A DNA stretch of 36,077 nt from a virus. The notes under the pieces were generated by a model. That model did no database searches, was not told the origin of the DNA, and saw only the letters and a program-made list of their open reading frames with translations. The position numbers and the translations under genes are program-made. The stretch lies in IMG/VR virus record IMGVR_UViG_3300021963_000354, positions 1-36,077 of that record; one strand, 5' to 3'. Below are positions 8,489-16,389 of the stretch, piece after piece (within the stretch, counting starts at the first letter, position 1; each line of letters opens with the position of its first letter).

Positions 8489-10497
8489 CCAGGTATCCTG
8501 ACATCTCCGCTAATTTTAGCCCCGATTTGTGCTGCCTTCAATTGGGCTTCTGCTTGGAACTCTGCTGTCTTGAGCTCTAAGTTAGCTGCTGCCTTCTCTC
8601 TTTCGAGTTGGATAGAGGCTTGTGCTTTTGCTTTAGCGATTTCAATGTCGTTTAGAGCTTTAGCACGATCTACTTCGATCTGTGCCTGTGCCTGTTGCAT
8701 CATCATATCTAACGCAGGGTTAGGCTGTTGTTGCTGTGGCTGTGGCTGAGATAGTTGTTGGTCTAGCTCTGGTGGAATCTCCTTGAAGAACTCCATTGAG
8801 TCTTTGTACCCTGCTGCCTCGATAAACTTACCAAGTGTGTTGCGATACTGACCCACGCTTACTAACGGATTAGCAAAGCCTTGGGTTGTCAGAATCTGCT
8901 CTTGTTTCTGCATAACCATTGCTGCCATAGCCATCTTCTGATCTTGGCTACCTGTGCCTAGACCGACATTGACTGTTACATCGTAGTTGTTCTTCCACTC
9001 TCTTGGGTCGATAGAGACATACTTGCCTCGTAAACGAATGACCCTTGGCTTGTCCTGATACTTTAGGATCAAGTGGAATATGCCTGCGAATAAGTCTTTT
9101 ACACCTGTATCGGCAAAGATTCTAGCAATCATCTCTATACGACCAGAGCCTGCTTGTTGCATTGCTGCAATTGCTGTGGCTGTGGTGTTTTGTAGAATGT
9201 TAGGATCTATTCCTTGGCTTGTAGAAGTAACACCTGAACGCTTCTGCAATACCTGATCCATGTAATCGAGCATTGGGAACGACTGAGATGCTGTTGCCGG
9301 TACAGACAATGGTTGAACCGCACCCTGAGACTTAATCCGCACTACACCGCCAGGCGATGAGGTTAGTAGGTCATCTAGGTTTACTTGTCCGTCTAGGGCT
9401 GTAACCCTAGGCATATTGGTTAGGTACAGGTTATCTAGGATCTGACGAGTAATCGTAGACTTGATAAGCTGTATGTCCATTGCTCTGTCGGCTAGACTTT
9501 GACCAAAGAACTTGTGTGGCATAGGAATCGGGCAGATGCTTGCAAAGGGAATGTGATCTGTTTCCTCGTTGTCAATAATCTGATCGCCTGCATAGACTAC
9601 CTTGCGGAGTTCTGCAATACCATCACCATCAAAGTCGGTACGAATATAGCACTCGAACAACTCTACTTCTTGCATCGTAAAGTCTAGGCTTTGTGTCTCG
9701 TCTGGCATCTCGCCTGCGCTGTACCTTGCTACTCTTTCAGGAGTATAAGTAAGGTCGTTGTACGCTGGCATCTTGTCCACTTTGTCTTGTGGATAGCCCA
9801 TAGCGATTAAGTCTGAACGAGTCTTAACTGTGCGATGTGCGACAAATCTTGCGTTCTTAATGCTCTTATCGCGCTTGGCAATTAAGAACTCCTCTGGTGG
9901 CACATTCTCTACACAAACCTTACCGACTTCTTTTTTCTTCTTGATGACTACATTGTAAGAAAGGATAGGCATACCCATTGGGTCTATGCCGACTTCCTCG
10001 GTCTCTTGGCTAATAAGTTCCATCTCATTATCAGCAAACAGAAGTGTTAGTTCTTCTGCGTTCAGACCTTTGTATTCTTCTTTAGTAGGATCTTCGCTAT
10101 CCTCCCACCAATACTTAACGATTCCGTTCTTCTGTAGAAGTGCATCCTTCATCCAGTTATGTAGGATGATGACACCATCGTTATCGCTAAAGAACACATA
10201 GTTTGTAAGTTCGGTAGCTTGCTTGGCGAACTCCTCGTCTCCTGGCATCCTTGGCTCGAACCTACCTAATTCGTCTGATCCAGCAAAGATACGCATTAAC
10301 TGAGGTAAAGCACCATCTACGACCTCGGCTACTTCGCCTGTTACGATCTTAGAACGACCATCTACCTCGTTGCCATACTCGTAACGATTGTAGTAGTTGA
10401 TCGCCTTTGTGCGTTGCTCTACTGTCTCGGTCTCTACATAGCCGATAGCATCGTCTATCTCTGCTTCGAGAATGACCTTTAGTTTTTGTTCATCCAT
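8485..10497 (-). CDS. P22-type portal protein
   Basis: 670 residues, within the usual size of P22-like portals. Recognisable parts: N-terminal RTKAINYYNRYEYGNEVDGR, a GRSKIVTGEVAEVVDGALPQ segment, a core with PIPMPHKFFGQSLADRAMDI, and the helix region TRQILDNLYLTNMPR. The C-terminal 100 residues are Gln- and Ala-rich coiled coil (QPQPQQQQPNP then a long KAKA helix), as in the barrel of P22. It forms the dodecameric DNA gate at one vertex. It overlaps the methyltransferase by eight bases upstream and the 76-residue gene by four downstream. Confidence 0.9.
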   Translation of the reverse strand: MDEQKLKVILEAEIDDAIGYVETETVEQRTKAINYYNRYEYGNEVDGRSKIVTGEVAEVVDGALPQLMRIFAGSDELGRFEPRMPGDEEFAKQATELTNYVFFSDNDGVIILHNWMKDALLQKNGIVKYWWEDSEDPTKEEYKGLNAEELTLLFADNEMELISQETEEVGIDPMGMPILSYNVVIKKKKEVGKVCVENVPPEEFLIAKRDKSIKNARFVAHRTVKTRSDLIAMGYPQDKVDKMPAYNDLTYTPERVARYSAGEMPDETQSLDFTMQEVELFECYIRTDFDGDGIAELRKVVYAGDQIIDNEETDHIPFASICPIPMPHKFFGQSLADRAMDIQLIKSTITRQILDNLYLTNMPRVTALDGQVNLDDLLTSSPGGVVRIKSQGAVQPLSVPATASQSFPMLDYMDQVLQKRSGVTSTSQGIDPNILQNTTATAIAAMQQAGSGRIEMIARIFADTGVKDLFAGIFHLILKYQDKPRVIRLRGKYVSIDPREWKNNYDVTVNVGLGTGSQDQKMAMAAMVMQKQEQILTTQGFANPLVSVGQYRNTLGKFIEAAGYKDSMEFFKEIPPELDQQLSQPQPQQQQPNPALDMMMQQAQAQIEVDRAKALNDIEIAKAKAQASIQLEREKAAANLELKTAEFQAEAQLKAAQIGAKISGDVRIPG

Positions 10498-11152
10498 TTA
10501 TTCGTTTCCTAGCAATCTCAAAATATGCTTCGTCTTTCTCTATGCCGATAAAGTTTCTGTTCAAATTCTTACAAGCTACGCCAGTAGTTCCGCTACCCAT
10601 AAATGGATCTAATACAGTTTCTGTCGGGTTGCTATGAATCTTTACCAAACTTTCCATTAAAGATAGGTTTTTTTGGGTTGGGTGCAGTCCTGTTTCTATT
10701 GATGCTACAAACTTTGGTCTTTGATACTTTTCGTCTTGCCTATTAAATGTCCATTTAGCATTAGTCTTTACAAACCAAATAGCACATTCATAATCTGTAA
10801 TGTACCGCCTATCTCTGTTTCTAGGCATTGGATTAGACTTCTCTAGCCTAATCATATCTTTTGTATCAAATCCCTTAGACTCTGCATATTTTGCAATATC
10901 GCCTAAGTTTTTCCAAGCATTAAAAACAACAAAACTGCCATTTTTATTTAATACTCTAGTTACTTGGTCAATGTAGGAAAACAGATCAAATCCTTTATCC
11001 CACTTACCAAAATCTATTCCTGCCCTTCCCATTGTAGAGAAGTTATTGTCTCTTGCAATATTGTATGGTGGATCAGTTAATACTAAGTCTACAGAACCAT
11101 CTGGTATCTGCTTCATAACCTCTAAGCAATCGCCTAAATGTAGATCGGTCAT
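10490..11152 (-). CDS. DNA N6-adenine or N4-cytosine methyltransferase, beta-class order
   Basis: 220 residues from the ATG that overlaps the terminase stop as ATGA; an in-frame ATG nine bases upstream (11161) is an alternative. Motif IV DPPY lies at residues 27-30 (VLTDPPYNIA), and the SAM-binding motif DPFMGSGTTG lies late at 182-191. That order (IV before I) is the beta-class arrangement, shared by many phage solitary methyltransferases. It sits between the large terminase and portal genes and overlaps both (4 and 8 bases), so it is made with the packaging proteins. No restriction partner is nearby. Target site and base cannot be read. It could protect packaged DNA. Confidence 0.9.
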   Translation of the reverse strand: MTDLHLGDCLEVMKQIPDGSVDLVLTDPPYNIARDNNFSTMGRAGIDFGKWDKGFDLFSYIDQVTRVLNKNGSFVVFNAWKNLGDIAKYAESKGFDTKDMIRLEKSNPMPRNRDRRYITDYECAIWFVKTNAKWTFNRQDEKYQRPKFVASIETGLHPTQKNLSLMESLVKIHSNPTETVLDPFMGSGTTGVACKNLNRNFIGIEKDEAYFEIARKRING

Positions 11153-12435
11153 ACTATCCAACTAGTCTTAACTGTTATCGGTTGCGACCAAGTAGTGTTT
11201 TGTTCCATTCCTAAAGCTAAATAACGAAAGCTGTCGCTGCCATGACTTGCCCAGTCGTGCATTGGCTTGTCAAAAAAGACATTACGCTTTTCATCATAAT
11301 CGCGCCTATAGTTCCTAAGACAGTCTAGCCCTTGCTTTACCTGTGGCATATTAAACCAACATCTCGGTAGGAGTCTACGAACTGCCTGAATACCATCATC
11401 TACAGAAAGTCTTGGCAGAACCCGAACATCTAGTCCAGCTTCTCTCAACACTTCCAATCTGCTCTTGCCTGTGCCTAGTTCTCTTACTTCTACATCGTGT
11501 GGTAGGAGTTGCTCGGCTTTCTCCCAGTTATGTTCTTTTAACCAGTTGACATACCAATCGAGTCCTTGACCATGATTCTCTACATAATCTAGCAGTCTTA
11601 CTTCTTGTCCTGTTGCTTGTGCCACCCACAACGCTGTGCTATCACCCATGCCCAAATCCCAAGCCACATAAGTTCTACAGAGATCATCTCTCGTAATGTC
11701 GCAAAGTCTACCTTTTTCTTCGAGGTCGTTGATGAGTTTGCCATAGTAACTTCCTTCTACTGCTGCATTAAAACTGCACTCGAACTCTTGGTTGTACTTA
11801 TCGTCTCCCATTTCTTTTCTGGCAGACCATAACTCTTGTTCATCTAGTAGTTTTGTTTCGCTTGCCTTAAACTGTAGTGCACTCCATCCTTCTTCTTTCC
11901 CTGCTCTGTCGAACAAGTCCTTGAAGTGGTTATTGCCTTTAGGTGTGCCTATAAACAGACAAAACCCTTTTCTGTCTGCCAAACTGGGTCTCAGGATCTC
12001 GTTCCATATTTTTGGGTTCTGATCGCCTATCTCATCTAAAACTGATCCGTCAAAATATTGACCCCTGAGTGAATCTGGGTTATCTGATCCGTATAACTGT
12101 ATTCGTCTACCAAAGAAGTCTACTCTTAACTCCGCTATATTGGCTGTAGCATCCAATGGTCTTACGAACTCTGTAAGGTAATCCCATGCTACTCTCTTAG
12201 CCTGGCTATATGTCGGCGCGATATAAGCATACCTAGGGTTAGGTTTGTCGTTCTCCATAGCTGCTTTTATCAGCGCGTTTAGAGCCTGTACTGTTTTGCC
12301 CATGCGCCTGTGTGCCACTACCACTACGAAACGATTATTATCCATCGCCTCATGGATCTGTAACTGTGGTTCTCTTGGCTTGTAGGGGATGACTACTCTT
12401 TTTACTTCGTCATCTGCGTACTCTACTTCTCCCAA
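11149..12435 (-). CDS. Terminase large subunit
   Basis: 428 residues with a TTG start overlapping the end of the small subunit; later ATG codons would remove the conserved N-terminal IPYKPREPQLQIHE. ATPase motifs: Walker A variant AHRRMGKT at 41-48, Walker B VLDE at 132-135 and coupling motif GTPKG at 163-167. The nuclease half begins with the acidic strand WDLGMGDSTA at about 259-268. It powers packaging at the portal and cuts the concatemer. Relation to P22-like or other headful terminases fits the circularly permuted reading of the window, but the type should be settled by phylogeny. Confidence 0.9.
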   Translation of the reverse strand: MGEVEYADDEVKRVVIPYKPREPQLQIHEAMDNNRFVVVVAHRRMGKTVQALNALIKAAMENDKPNPRYAYIAPTYSQAKRVAWDYLTEFVRPLDATANIAELRVDFFGRRIQLYGSDNPDSLRGQYFDGSVLDEIGDQNPKIWNEILRPSLADRKGFCLFIGTPKGNNHFKDLFDRAGKEEGWSALQFKASETKLLDEQELWSARKEMGDDKYNQEFECSFNAAVEGSYYGKLINDLEEKGRLCDITRDDLCRTYVAWDLGMGDSTALWVAQATGQEVRLLDYVENHGQGLDWYVNWLKEHNWEKAEQLLPHDVEVRELGTGKSRLEVLREAGLDVRVLPRLSVDDGIQAVRRLLPRCWFNMPQVKQGLDCLRNYRRDYDEKRNVFFDKPMHDWASHGSDSFRYLALGMEQNTTWSQPITVKTSWIV

Positions 12436-12728
12436 GCGACCACCATCTTAAAGATGCCACCTTCTGCATTGCTTAGTTCGGTAGTGTTAACAGGCTTACC
12501 ATCTATCCTGTCCATGACTTCCTTGATTGCCCAAGGCTCTCCGGCTTCTGCTGACTTGACTAGCTTCTCGGTAATGTTCCTGAGTTTCTTACGATCCTCT
12601 TGTACTAGGGCTACTCTTAGTGCATCGTAAAAGAGCTTTCCCTTCTTACCATTCTGATTGCCTGTAGGTGCGCCACCTTTATTAGTTGGCTCAACTTGTA
12701 GATTATTGTTTTCTGTAGAGTTTTCCAT
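12423..12728 (-). CDS. Terminase small subunit candidate
   Basis: 101 residues. Begins with a disordered basic segment (NKGGAPTGNQNGKKGKLF) followed by a helical central part (ALVQEDRKKLRNITEKL, then AIKEVMDRIDGKPV), the pattern of phage small terminase or DUF5681-like DNA-binding proteins. It overlaps the large terminase by 13 bases, the usual gene order. It would recognise the packaging site. No strong catalytic motif; assigned from pattern and place. Two TGTAGA hexamers lie in its first codons (12697 and 12714). Confidence 0.75.
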   Translation of the reverse strand: MENSTENNNLQVEPTNKGGAPTGNQNGKKGKLFYDALRVALVQEDRKKLRNITEKLVKSAEAGEPWAIKEVMDRIDGKPVNTTELSNAEGGIFKMVVAWEK

Positions 12729-12804
12729 TCCATTCCCTATGGGTTGATGGTTGATGATGTTGCTATTCTACAACAGTTTTACTAATATAAACATAACAAA
12801 CTAC

Positions 12805-12842
12805 TTTACTTCTACATTTGCTGTAGATAAAATAAATCTACA
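12805..12842 (+). promoter_or_regulatory. Sigma70-like promoter with operator dyad in its spacer
   Basis: A -35 box TTTACT (12805-12810) and a -10 box TAAAAT (12828-12833) are separated by exactly 17 bases. The spacer is the inverted repeat TCTACA-tttgc-TGTAGA (12811-12827). Another TCTACA follows at 12837. A repressor bound here would block polymerase. The transcript would begin near 12840 and serve the 53-residue gene at 12856. Confidence 0.6.
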
Positions 12843-12855
12843 AACAGGGGGAAAA

Positions 12856-13017
12856 ATGAACTATAAAAACTTTGAAATTGTATACAAACCAGAGTTAAAT
12901 TCTTATGCAATTATTGATAGCAAATTTAATCAAGAGATTAAATGTAAGTCTGTTCAAGCCTGTAAAGTTCGTATTTCTAAAATTCTTGCTACTCGTCAGC
13001 GTATGGGTATTTTATAA
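12856..13017 (+). CDS. Orphan 53-residue protein
   Basis: 53 residues, start ATG preceded by an AGGGGG ribosome site, so the longer open frame reaching upstream is not used. Begins MNYKNFEIVYKPELNSYAII and ends basic (KVRISKILATRQRMGIL). It is the only rightward gene between two leftward late blocks, and it has its own promoter with an operator dyad. This looks like a transcriptionally independent unit (moron) or a small regulator. I do not recognise the family. Confidence 0.65.
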   Translation: MNYKNFEIVYKPELNSYAIIDSKFNQEIKCKSVQACKVRISKILATRQRMGIL

Positions 13018-13032
13018 AACTACTGCCAACAA

Positions 13033-13746
13033 TTAATCTATCAGCCCATCAATATTTAATGGTGGATTATTTTTATCTACAACAACCATTGCGGGCATTG
13101 ATTTTGCATCTAGTTCTCTTAAAGCATCAAATCTGTGTCCACCTTCTAAAATATAAGCACCTTCTTTATCTAAAACAACAATTAAAGGATTTATTTCTTT
13201 AGAATCTTTAATTTGATTGGCTAAGTTTTTTGTTCGTGCTTCTTCCGATACAGAGTAATAAGATGGTTTTCCTTTAGTTTCAAAGATGTTTAATGGAACT
13301 TCTCTTACTCCTGGCAAAACAGCATAATCATCTAGTGATGCAGAAATTGAACTTGTATTAGGTATATTTGATCTTACAAATCTTCCATCTACAGTATCGC
13401 CTGATTTTAATGGTTTTAGTACAGAATTTAAATCTTTTGATACATCCTTAATACTTGCGCCAACTGGCATACCCTTTGTAAATGGTGCTAAGGCTGCTAA
13501 AAGACCATAAGGCTCGCCAGCACTATAACCTTGCATATAAGATGCTTGCATAGGGTCTAACACAGACATATTTGGCTGTTGTGGCAATTGAGCAAAACTT
13601 TCTGCAAAGCCCTGTTGCTGTGGCAATGTAGGTACGCCTAGTAGACCGCTAAACAATGTAGGGTTTACTAATGCCCTTGTTGCCCTTGTTGGGATGTCTA
13701 ACAAGCCTTGTAACCTGGCTTGCGCCATGTCTAGTAGGCTTGCCAT
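13033..13746 (-). CDS. ParB/sulfiredoxin-fold domain protein with virion-like N-terminus
   Basis: 237 residues. Residues 1-110 look like an internal virion segment: low complexity, with AQARLQGLLDIPTRATRAL and QQQGFAESFAQLPQQPN. The C-terminal half has a ParB-like nucleotide-binding fold: NPLIVVLDKEGAYILEGGHRF with the GGHR signature at 202-205, then a closing strand MPAMVVVDKNN. In the ParB family this pocket binds CTP; in phage polyvalent proteins similar domains are injected with the DNA. The gene starts just after the methyltransferase stop. Activity is unproven; it could also be a DNA-binding or modifying enzyme. Confidence 0.7.
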   Translation of the reverse strand: MASLLDMAQARLQGLLDIPTRATRALVNPTLFSGLLGVPTLPQQQGFAESFAQLPQQPNMSVLDPMQASYMQGYSAGEPYGLLAALAPFTKGMPVGASIKDVSKDLNSVLKPLKSGDTVDGRFVRSNIPNTSSISASLDDYAVLPGVREVPLNIFETKGKPSYYSVSEEARTKNLANQIKDSKEINPLIVVLDKEGAYILEGGHRFDALRELDAKSMPAMVVVDKNNPPLNIDGLID

Positions 13747-13748
13747 AT

Positions 13749-14276
13749 TTATCCTTTTACGAGTACGACCTTCATGCTATCTACCATCCTAGGTAGGATT
13801 GTTAGCATTTGGTCTGATATATTCATTTCTTCTGCTAGTTTACTTTTGACCAACTGTAGTTCTTTTACAACAAACTTATCTTTCCACCCTAGATACCAAT
13901 GCCAATCTGTGTAGTAGAGCCAACTGTTTTCGTTAAATGCTCGTACATGGGTTGGGTCTTGCCAAGCTCCTAGGCTTAGATCGTATGGCACTTGTATGTG
14001 GAACTCTCCACCTTCTACAAGTAGATCCTTGCAGTTTGTCATTGCCTTTACTAAGTCTGGGATATGCTCTAAAACATCGTTTGCTGTAATGCTGTCAAAC
14101 ATTCCTTGTTCTACTTTTATCTCTCCAAATCGTGTAGAGATTGTTTCTTCCCAAGGAACTTTTGTAATATCTAGCACCCAATCAGGGTTCTTGATTGCTT
14201 GTATATCTGCGTTTAGACAGTCCTGTCGGAAGTCTTTTCCGCTACCTAAATTCAAGTGCCTTGGATATGAACTCAT
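13749..14276 (-). CDS. SAM-dependent methyltransferase, class I
   Basis: 175 residues. Motif I lies at the N-terminus (HLNLGSGKDF), with an acidic loop NADIQAIKNPDW after strand 2. Motif IV-like text is TANDVLEHIPD, and a post-motif segment LLVEGGEFHIQVPYD follows. It resembles small-molecule or sugar methyltransferases often seen in glycan clusters. It overlaps the acyltransferase upstream by 35 bases and ends two bases before the ParB-like gene. The acceptor is unknown; with the neighbours, a surface or virion sugar is a reasonable inference. Confidence 0.8.
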   Translation of the reverse strand: MSSYPRHLNLGSGKDFRQDCLNADIQAIKNPDWVLDITKVPWEETISTRFGEIKVEQGMFDSITANDVLEHIPDLVKAMTNCKDLLVEGGEFHIQVPYDLSLGAWQDPTHVRAFNENSWLYYTDWHWYLGWKDKFVVKELQLVKSKLAEEMNISDQMLTILPRMVDSMKVVLVKG

Positions 14277-14760
14277 CTATGTTTTCTGAACAAAGTAAAG
14301 GTATAAGTTCTTGGATTCTATCATCTGGTAGATCCCACCAGGCACTTTTGTTTAATTGCTCGATCTGTAGATCTGTAAAGCGTTTCTTGATTATTTTGGC
14401 TGGATTGCCTGCGACTACGCAATAATCAGGAACATCCTTATGCACTACTGCTTTGGCTGCTACTACTGCTCCGTTACCGATCTTGACTCCAGACATAATG
14501 GTGCATTGAGAGCCTAGCCATACATCGTTTCCAATGTGTATATCGCCTTTTGTAGATGGGTGTCCTTGCCCATGCCACTTGAATGTGTCTTGGTTTATGT
14601 GTCCGAATGGGTAGGTTGTTACCCAATCTGTTCTGTGATTGCCACCAAGGAATATCTCTACATTGTCTGCGATGCTACAGAAAGATCCTACATGGAGCTT
14701 TGATCCCTCTCCCCAACTACGAATGATTAAGTTCTCTAGTCCGTAGCTATATCTCACCAT
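14242..14760 (-). CDS. Hexapeptide-repeat (left-handed beta helix) acyltransferase
   Basis: 172 residues of the xenobiotic/CatB-type acetyltransferase family. Hexapeptide repeats run through IHIGNDVWLGSQCTIMSGVK and IGNGAVVAAKAVV, followed by the typical VAGNPAKIIKKRF closing motif. An N-terminal IADNVEIFLGGNHRTDW holds the catalytic His loop. Trimeric enzyme transferring acetyl groups to sugars, amino sugars or antibiotics. It sits with a methyltransferase and near a glycosyltransferase, so a sugar-modifying role is favoured over antibiotic resistance. Confidence 0.88.
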   Translation of the reverse strand: MVRYSYGLENLIIRSWGEGSKLHVGSFCSIADNVEIFLGGNHRTDWVTTYPFGHINQDTFKWHGQGHPSTKGDIHIGNDVWLGSQCTIMSGVKIGNGAVVAAKAVVHKDVPDYCVVAGNPAKIIKKRFTDLQIEQLNKSAWWDLPDDRIQELIPLLCSENIDEFISKALEFR

Positions 14761-14770
14761 TTAACTTGGT

Positions 14771-15061
14771 CTACCATTTGGTTCTGTGCGACCAGTAACG
14801 AGCAGAAAATTTATCTGGATTTGGATCTTGAGCATTATGCCTAGCATAATAAGACTTTTTTCTTGCTTTTTGTTCTGCTGTCTTAGGATTCTTTCCTGCT
14901 CCTTCTACACCTTGTTGCCCAAAACGCACGACCTTAAATTTATCATCTTTTTTTGCTACGACTACATGGCTTTTAGTAGGATGGTTCGGAGTTTTTTTTG
15001 GTTTATTAAATCCGCTTACACCAAGTCTTTCAAACAGCTTGGCTGCATCTCTTACTTTCAT
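14771..15061 (-). CDS. Conserved basic phage protein (96 residues)
   Basis: 96 residues, strongly basic. The C-terminal half has the segment VVRFGQQGVEGAGKNPKT, then KARKKSYYARH and a closing ARYWSHRTKW. That order is shared by a widespread, uncharacterised phage protein family known from memory. No membrane or catalytic motif. It begins a short leftward run with the acyltransferase and methyltransferase, divergent from the HNH gene 51 bases away. Nucleic-acid binding is plausible from charge only. Confidence 0.7.
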   Translation of the reverse strand: MKVRDAAKLFERLGVSGFNKPKKTPNHPTKSHVVVAKKDDKFKVVRFGQQGVEGAGKNPKTAEQKARKKSYYARHNAQDPNPDKFSARYWSHRTKW

Positions 15062-15112
15062 ATATGTTTCCTGTTAAACTATAGCCATTAAGAACACATT
15101 GGAATAGCAATC

Positions 15113-15625
15113 ATGGAAAACATCAATTGCCATAACTGTCAAATATTTTTTAAACCAGTTAGAAAAACTACAAAATATTGCTGTAGAAAATGTCAAGCTA
15201 TACATCTTGCTGTTCGTTTTGGAAAACAACGATCAGAAAAACGAAAGAATGGCAAAGTGCATATATGCCAACAATGCTCTACAGAGTTTTATGCTCCAAA
15301 ATACAGAACAGATACTGCTAAATTTTGTTCAAAACGATGTATTACTTTGGCTCATCCTGAGATAACCGAAATGGCTAGAAAAAACAGCCCAATTATGAAA
15401 AGGGCTGGTTTATCTAAACCTAAAAAATATGTCGTTGTTAATGTAGATGGCAAACGAGTCAGAGAACATAGATATGTTATGGAACAACATTTAGGCAGAA
15501 AACTAGAATCTTGGGAACAAGTCCATCACATAAATGGAAATGAAATTGATAATAGAATAGAAAACCTAATGGTTTTGTCTAACTCGGAACATCAAAAACT
15601 AGAATTAAAACAATTTACTTCTTAA
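15113..15625 (+). CDS. HNH endonuclease with two zinc fingers
   Basis: 170 residues. N-terminal zinc sites: C6-C9 with C24-C27, then C52-C55 with C72-C76. The C-terminal HNH core is [19 protein letters not shown] with the His pair at 138-139. This layout is typical of free-standing homing endonucleases. It is the only rightward gene in this part and interrupts a leftward block, so it is probably a mobile insertion. Its last 11 bases overlap the end of the opposite-strand microprotein gene. Confidence 0.85.
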   Translation: MENINCHNCQIFFKPVRKTTKYCCRKCQAIHLAVRFGKQRSEKRKNGKVHICQQCSTEFYAPKYRTDTAKFCSKRCITLAHPEITEMARKNSPIMKRAGLSKPKKYVVVNVDGKRVREHRYVMEQHLGRKLESWEQVHHINGNEIDNRIENLMVLSNSEHQKLELKQFTS

Positions 15626-15776
15626 CTTTCATAGACTTACCGGCAGAACTTAATGCAATTGCAATCGCCTGGCGAGGGTTCTTAACGATTTTACCGCCCT
15701 TACCAGAGTGCAGTTTGCCCTCTTTGTACTCGCCCATGACTTTGCCGATCTTCTTCTGAGCCTTGGTCATCTTCAT
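15615..15776 (-). CDS. DUF6496-like 53-residue microprotein
   Basis: 53 residues: [20 protein letters not shown], then [13 protein letters not shown] and [13 protein letters not shown]. The [32 protein letters not shown] pattern is that of the DUF6496 family, small basic proteins common in phages and bacteria, of unknown role. The start overlaps the upstream stop as ATGA, so the three genes 16296-15615 form a tight translationally coupled cluster. Confidence 0.8.
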   Translation of the reverse strand: MKMTKAQKKIGKVMGEYKEGKLHSGKGGKIVKNPRQAIAIALSSAGKSMKVKK

Positions 15777-15931
15777 TTTTTGCCCTTTACAGGTTTAGCA
15801 GTTTTAGCTGCTTGTTTAAAAGCCTTGGCTGTTGGTGCGCCTGCTGTGCCAGGCTTACGCATCTTCTCGCCTGATCCTTCGGCTATGCGTTTTCTCTTTG
15901 CTGCGATATTGCTGTAGAGACCCTGTTTCAA
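15773..15931 (-). CDS. Basic 52-residue phage microprotein
   Basis: 52 residues starting at a TTG that overlaps the upstream TGA as TTGA. Sequence begins KQGLYSNIAAKRKRIAEGSG and continues EKMRKPGTAGAPTAKAFKQ, a pattern seen repeatedly in phage genomes beside DUF6496-like genes. Very basic and probably nucleic-acid or virion associated; function unknown. The weak TTG start and exact overlap suggest it is translated only after the gene before it. Confidence 0.7.
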   Translation of the reverse strand: MKQGLYSNIAAKRKRIAEGSGEKMRKPGTAGAPTAKAFKQAAKTAKPVKGKK

Positions 15932-16296
15932 TCTTCTTCCCCTTCGTATTCTTCTTCTGCACCCATAGGCTCAAAAGCCATACAGCCTCGTTCACCTTTG
16001 CAGACAAAATCGAATATTTCGCAATGACCCATATCTTTGGGAACACCGCATTTGCTCATTTCTTCGCCTGTTTCGTAGTATTCGCAAGCTTTGCACTTGC
16101 CTTCGCCATCCTTACGATCACCATATTCGGCTGTCAGGACTGCTTTTTTCATGTTGCCTTTATTAATATCGGCATCCATTGTAGAGAGTGGGCAAGATTC
16201 GGTATCCGATTCCAATAGACCGCCCTCGGACTTTTCAGCCATCTTAGGCTCTTTGCCAAGGAGTCCAATCATTATTGACATACCTTTTTTTTCCAT
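15928..16296 (-). CDS. Cysteine-rich putative metal-binding protein
   Basis: 122 residues. The central part has six ordered Cys residues: C68, C71, C83, C92, C99 and C105 (KCKACEYYETG, CGVPKDMGHCEIFDFVCKG, GCMAFEP). They could bind zinc or an iron-sulphur cluster, resembling small ferredoxin or high-potential iron protein layouts, but this is inference. The tail is acidic (EEEYEGEED). A second Met (residue 6) could be the start. It follows a leftward terminator, so it may have its own promoter or rely on read-through, and it leads the three-gene microprotein cluster. Confidence 0.75.
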   Translation of the reverse strand: MEKKGMSIMIGLLGKEPKMAEKSEGGLLESDTESCPLSTMDADINKGNMKKAVLTAEYGDRKDGEGKCKACEYYETGEEMSKCGVPKDMGHCEIFDFVCKGERGCMAFEPMGAEEEYEGEED

Positions 16297-16305
16297 ATTT
16301 CACCC

Positions 16306-16330
16306 AAAAAAAAGCCCTATTGCTAGGGCT
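16306..16330 (-). terminator. Rho-independent terminator
   Basis: On the leftward strand a stem AGCCCT/AGGGCT with a six-base loop is followed by eight U residues, a textbook intrinsic terminator. It lies between the glycosyltransferase stop at 16390 and the Cys-rich gene start at 16296. It would end transcripts begun at the divergent region near 17550. Confidence 0.8.
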
Positions 16331-16389
16331 ATGAAGAAGAATCACTAAATTCTGGGTGCAATTACCCAAGAAAATTATACAAGTGTTTT

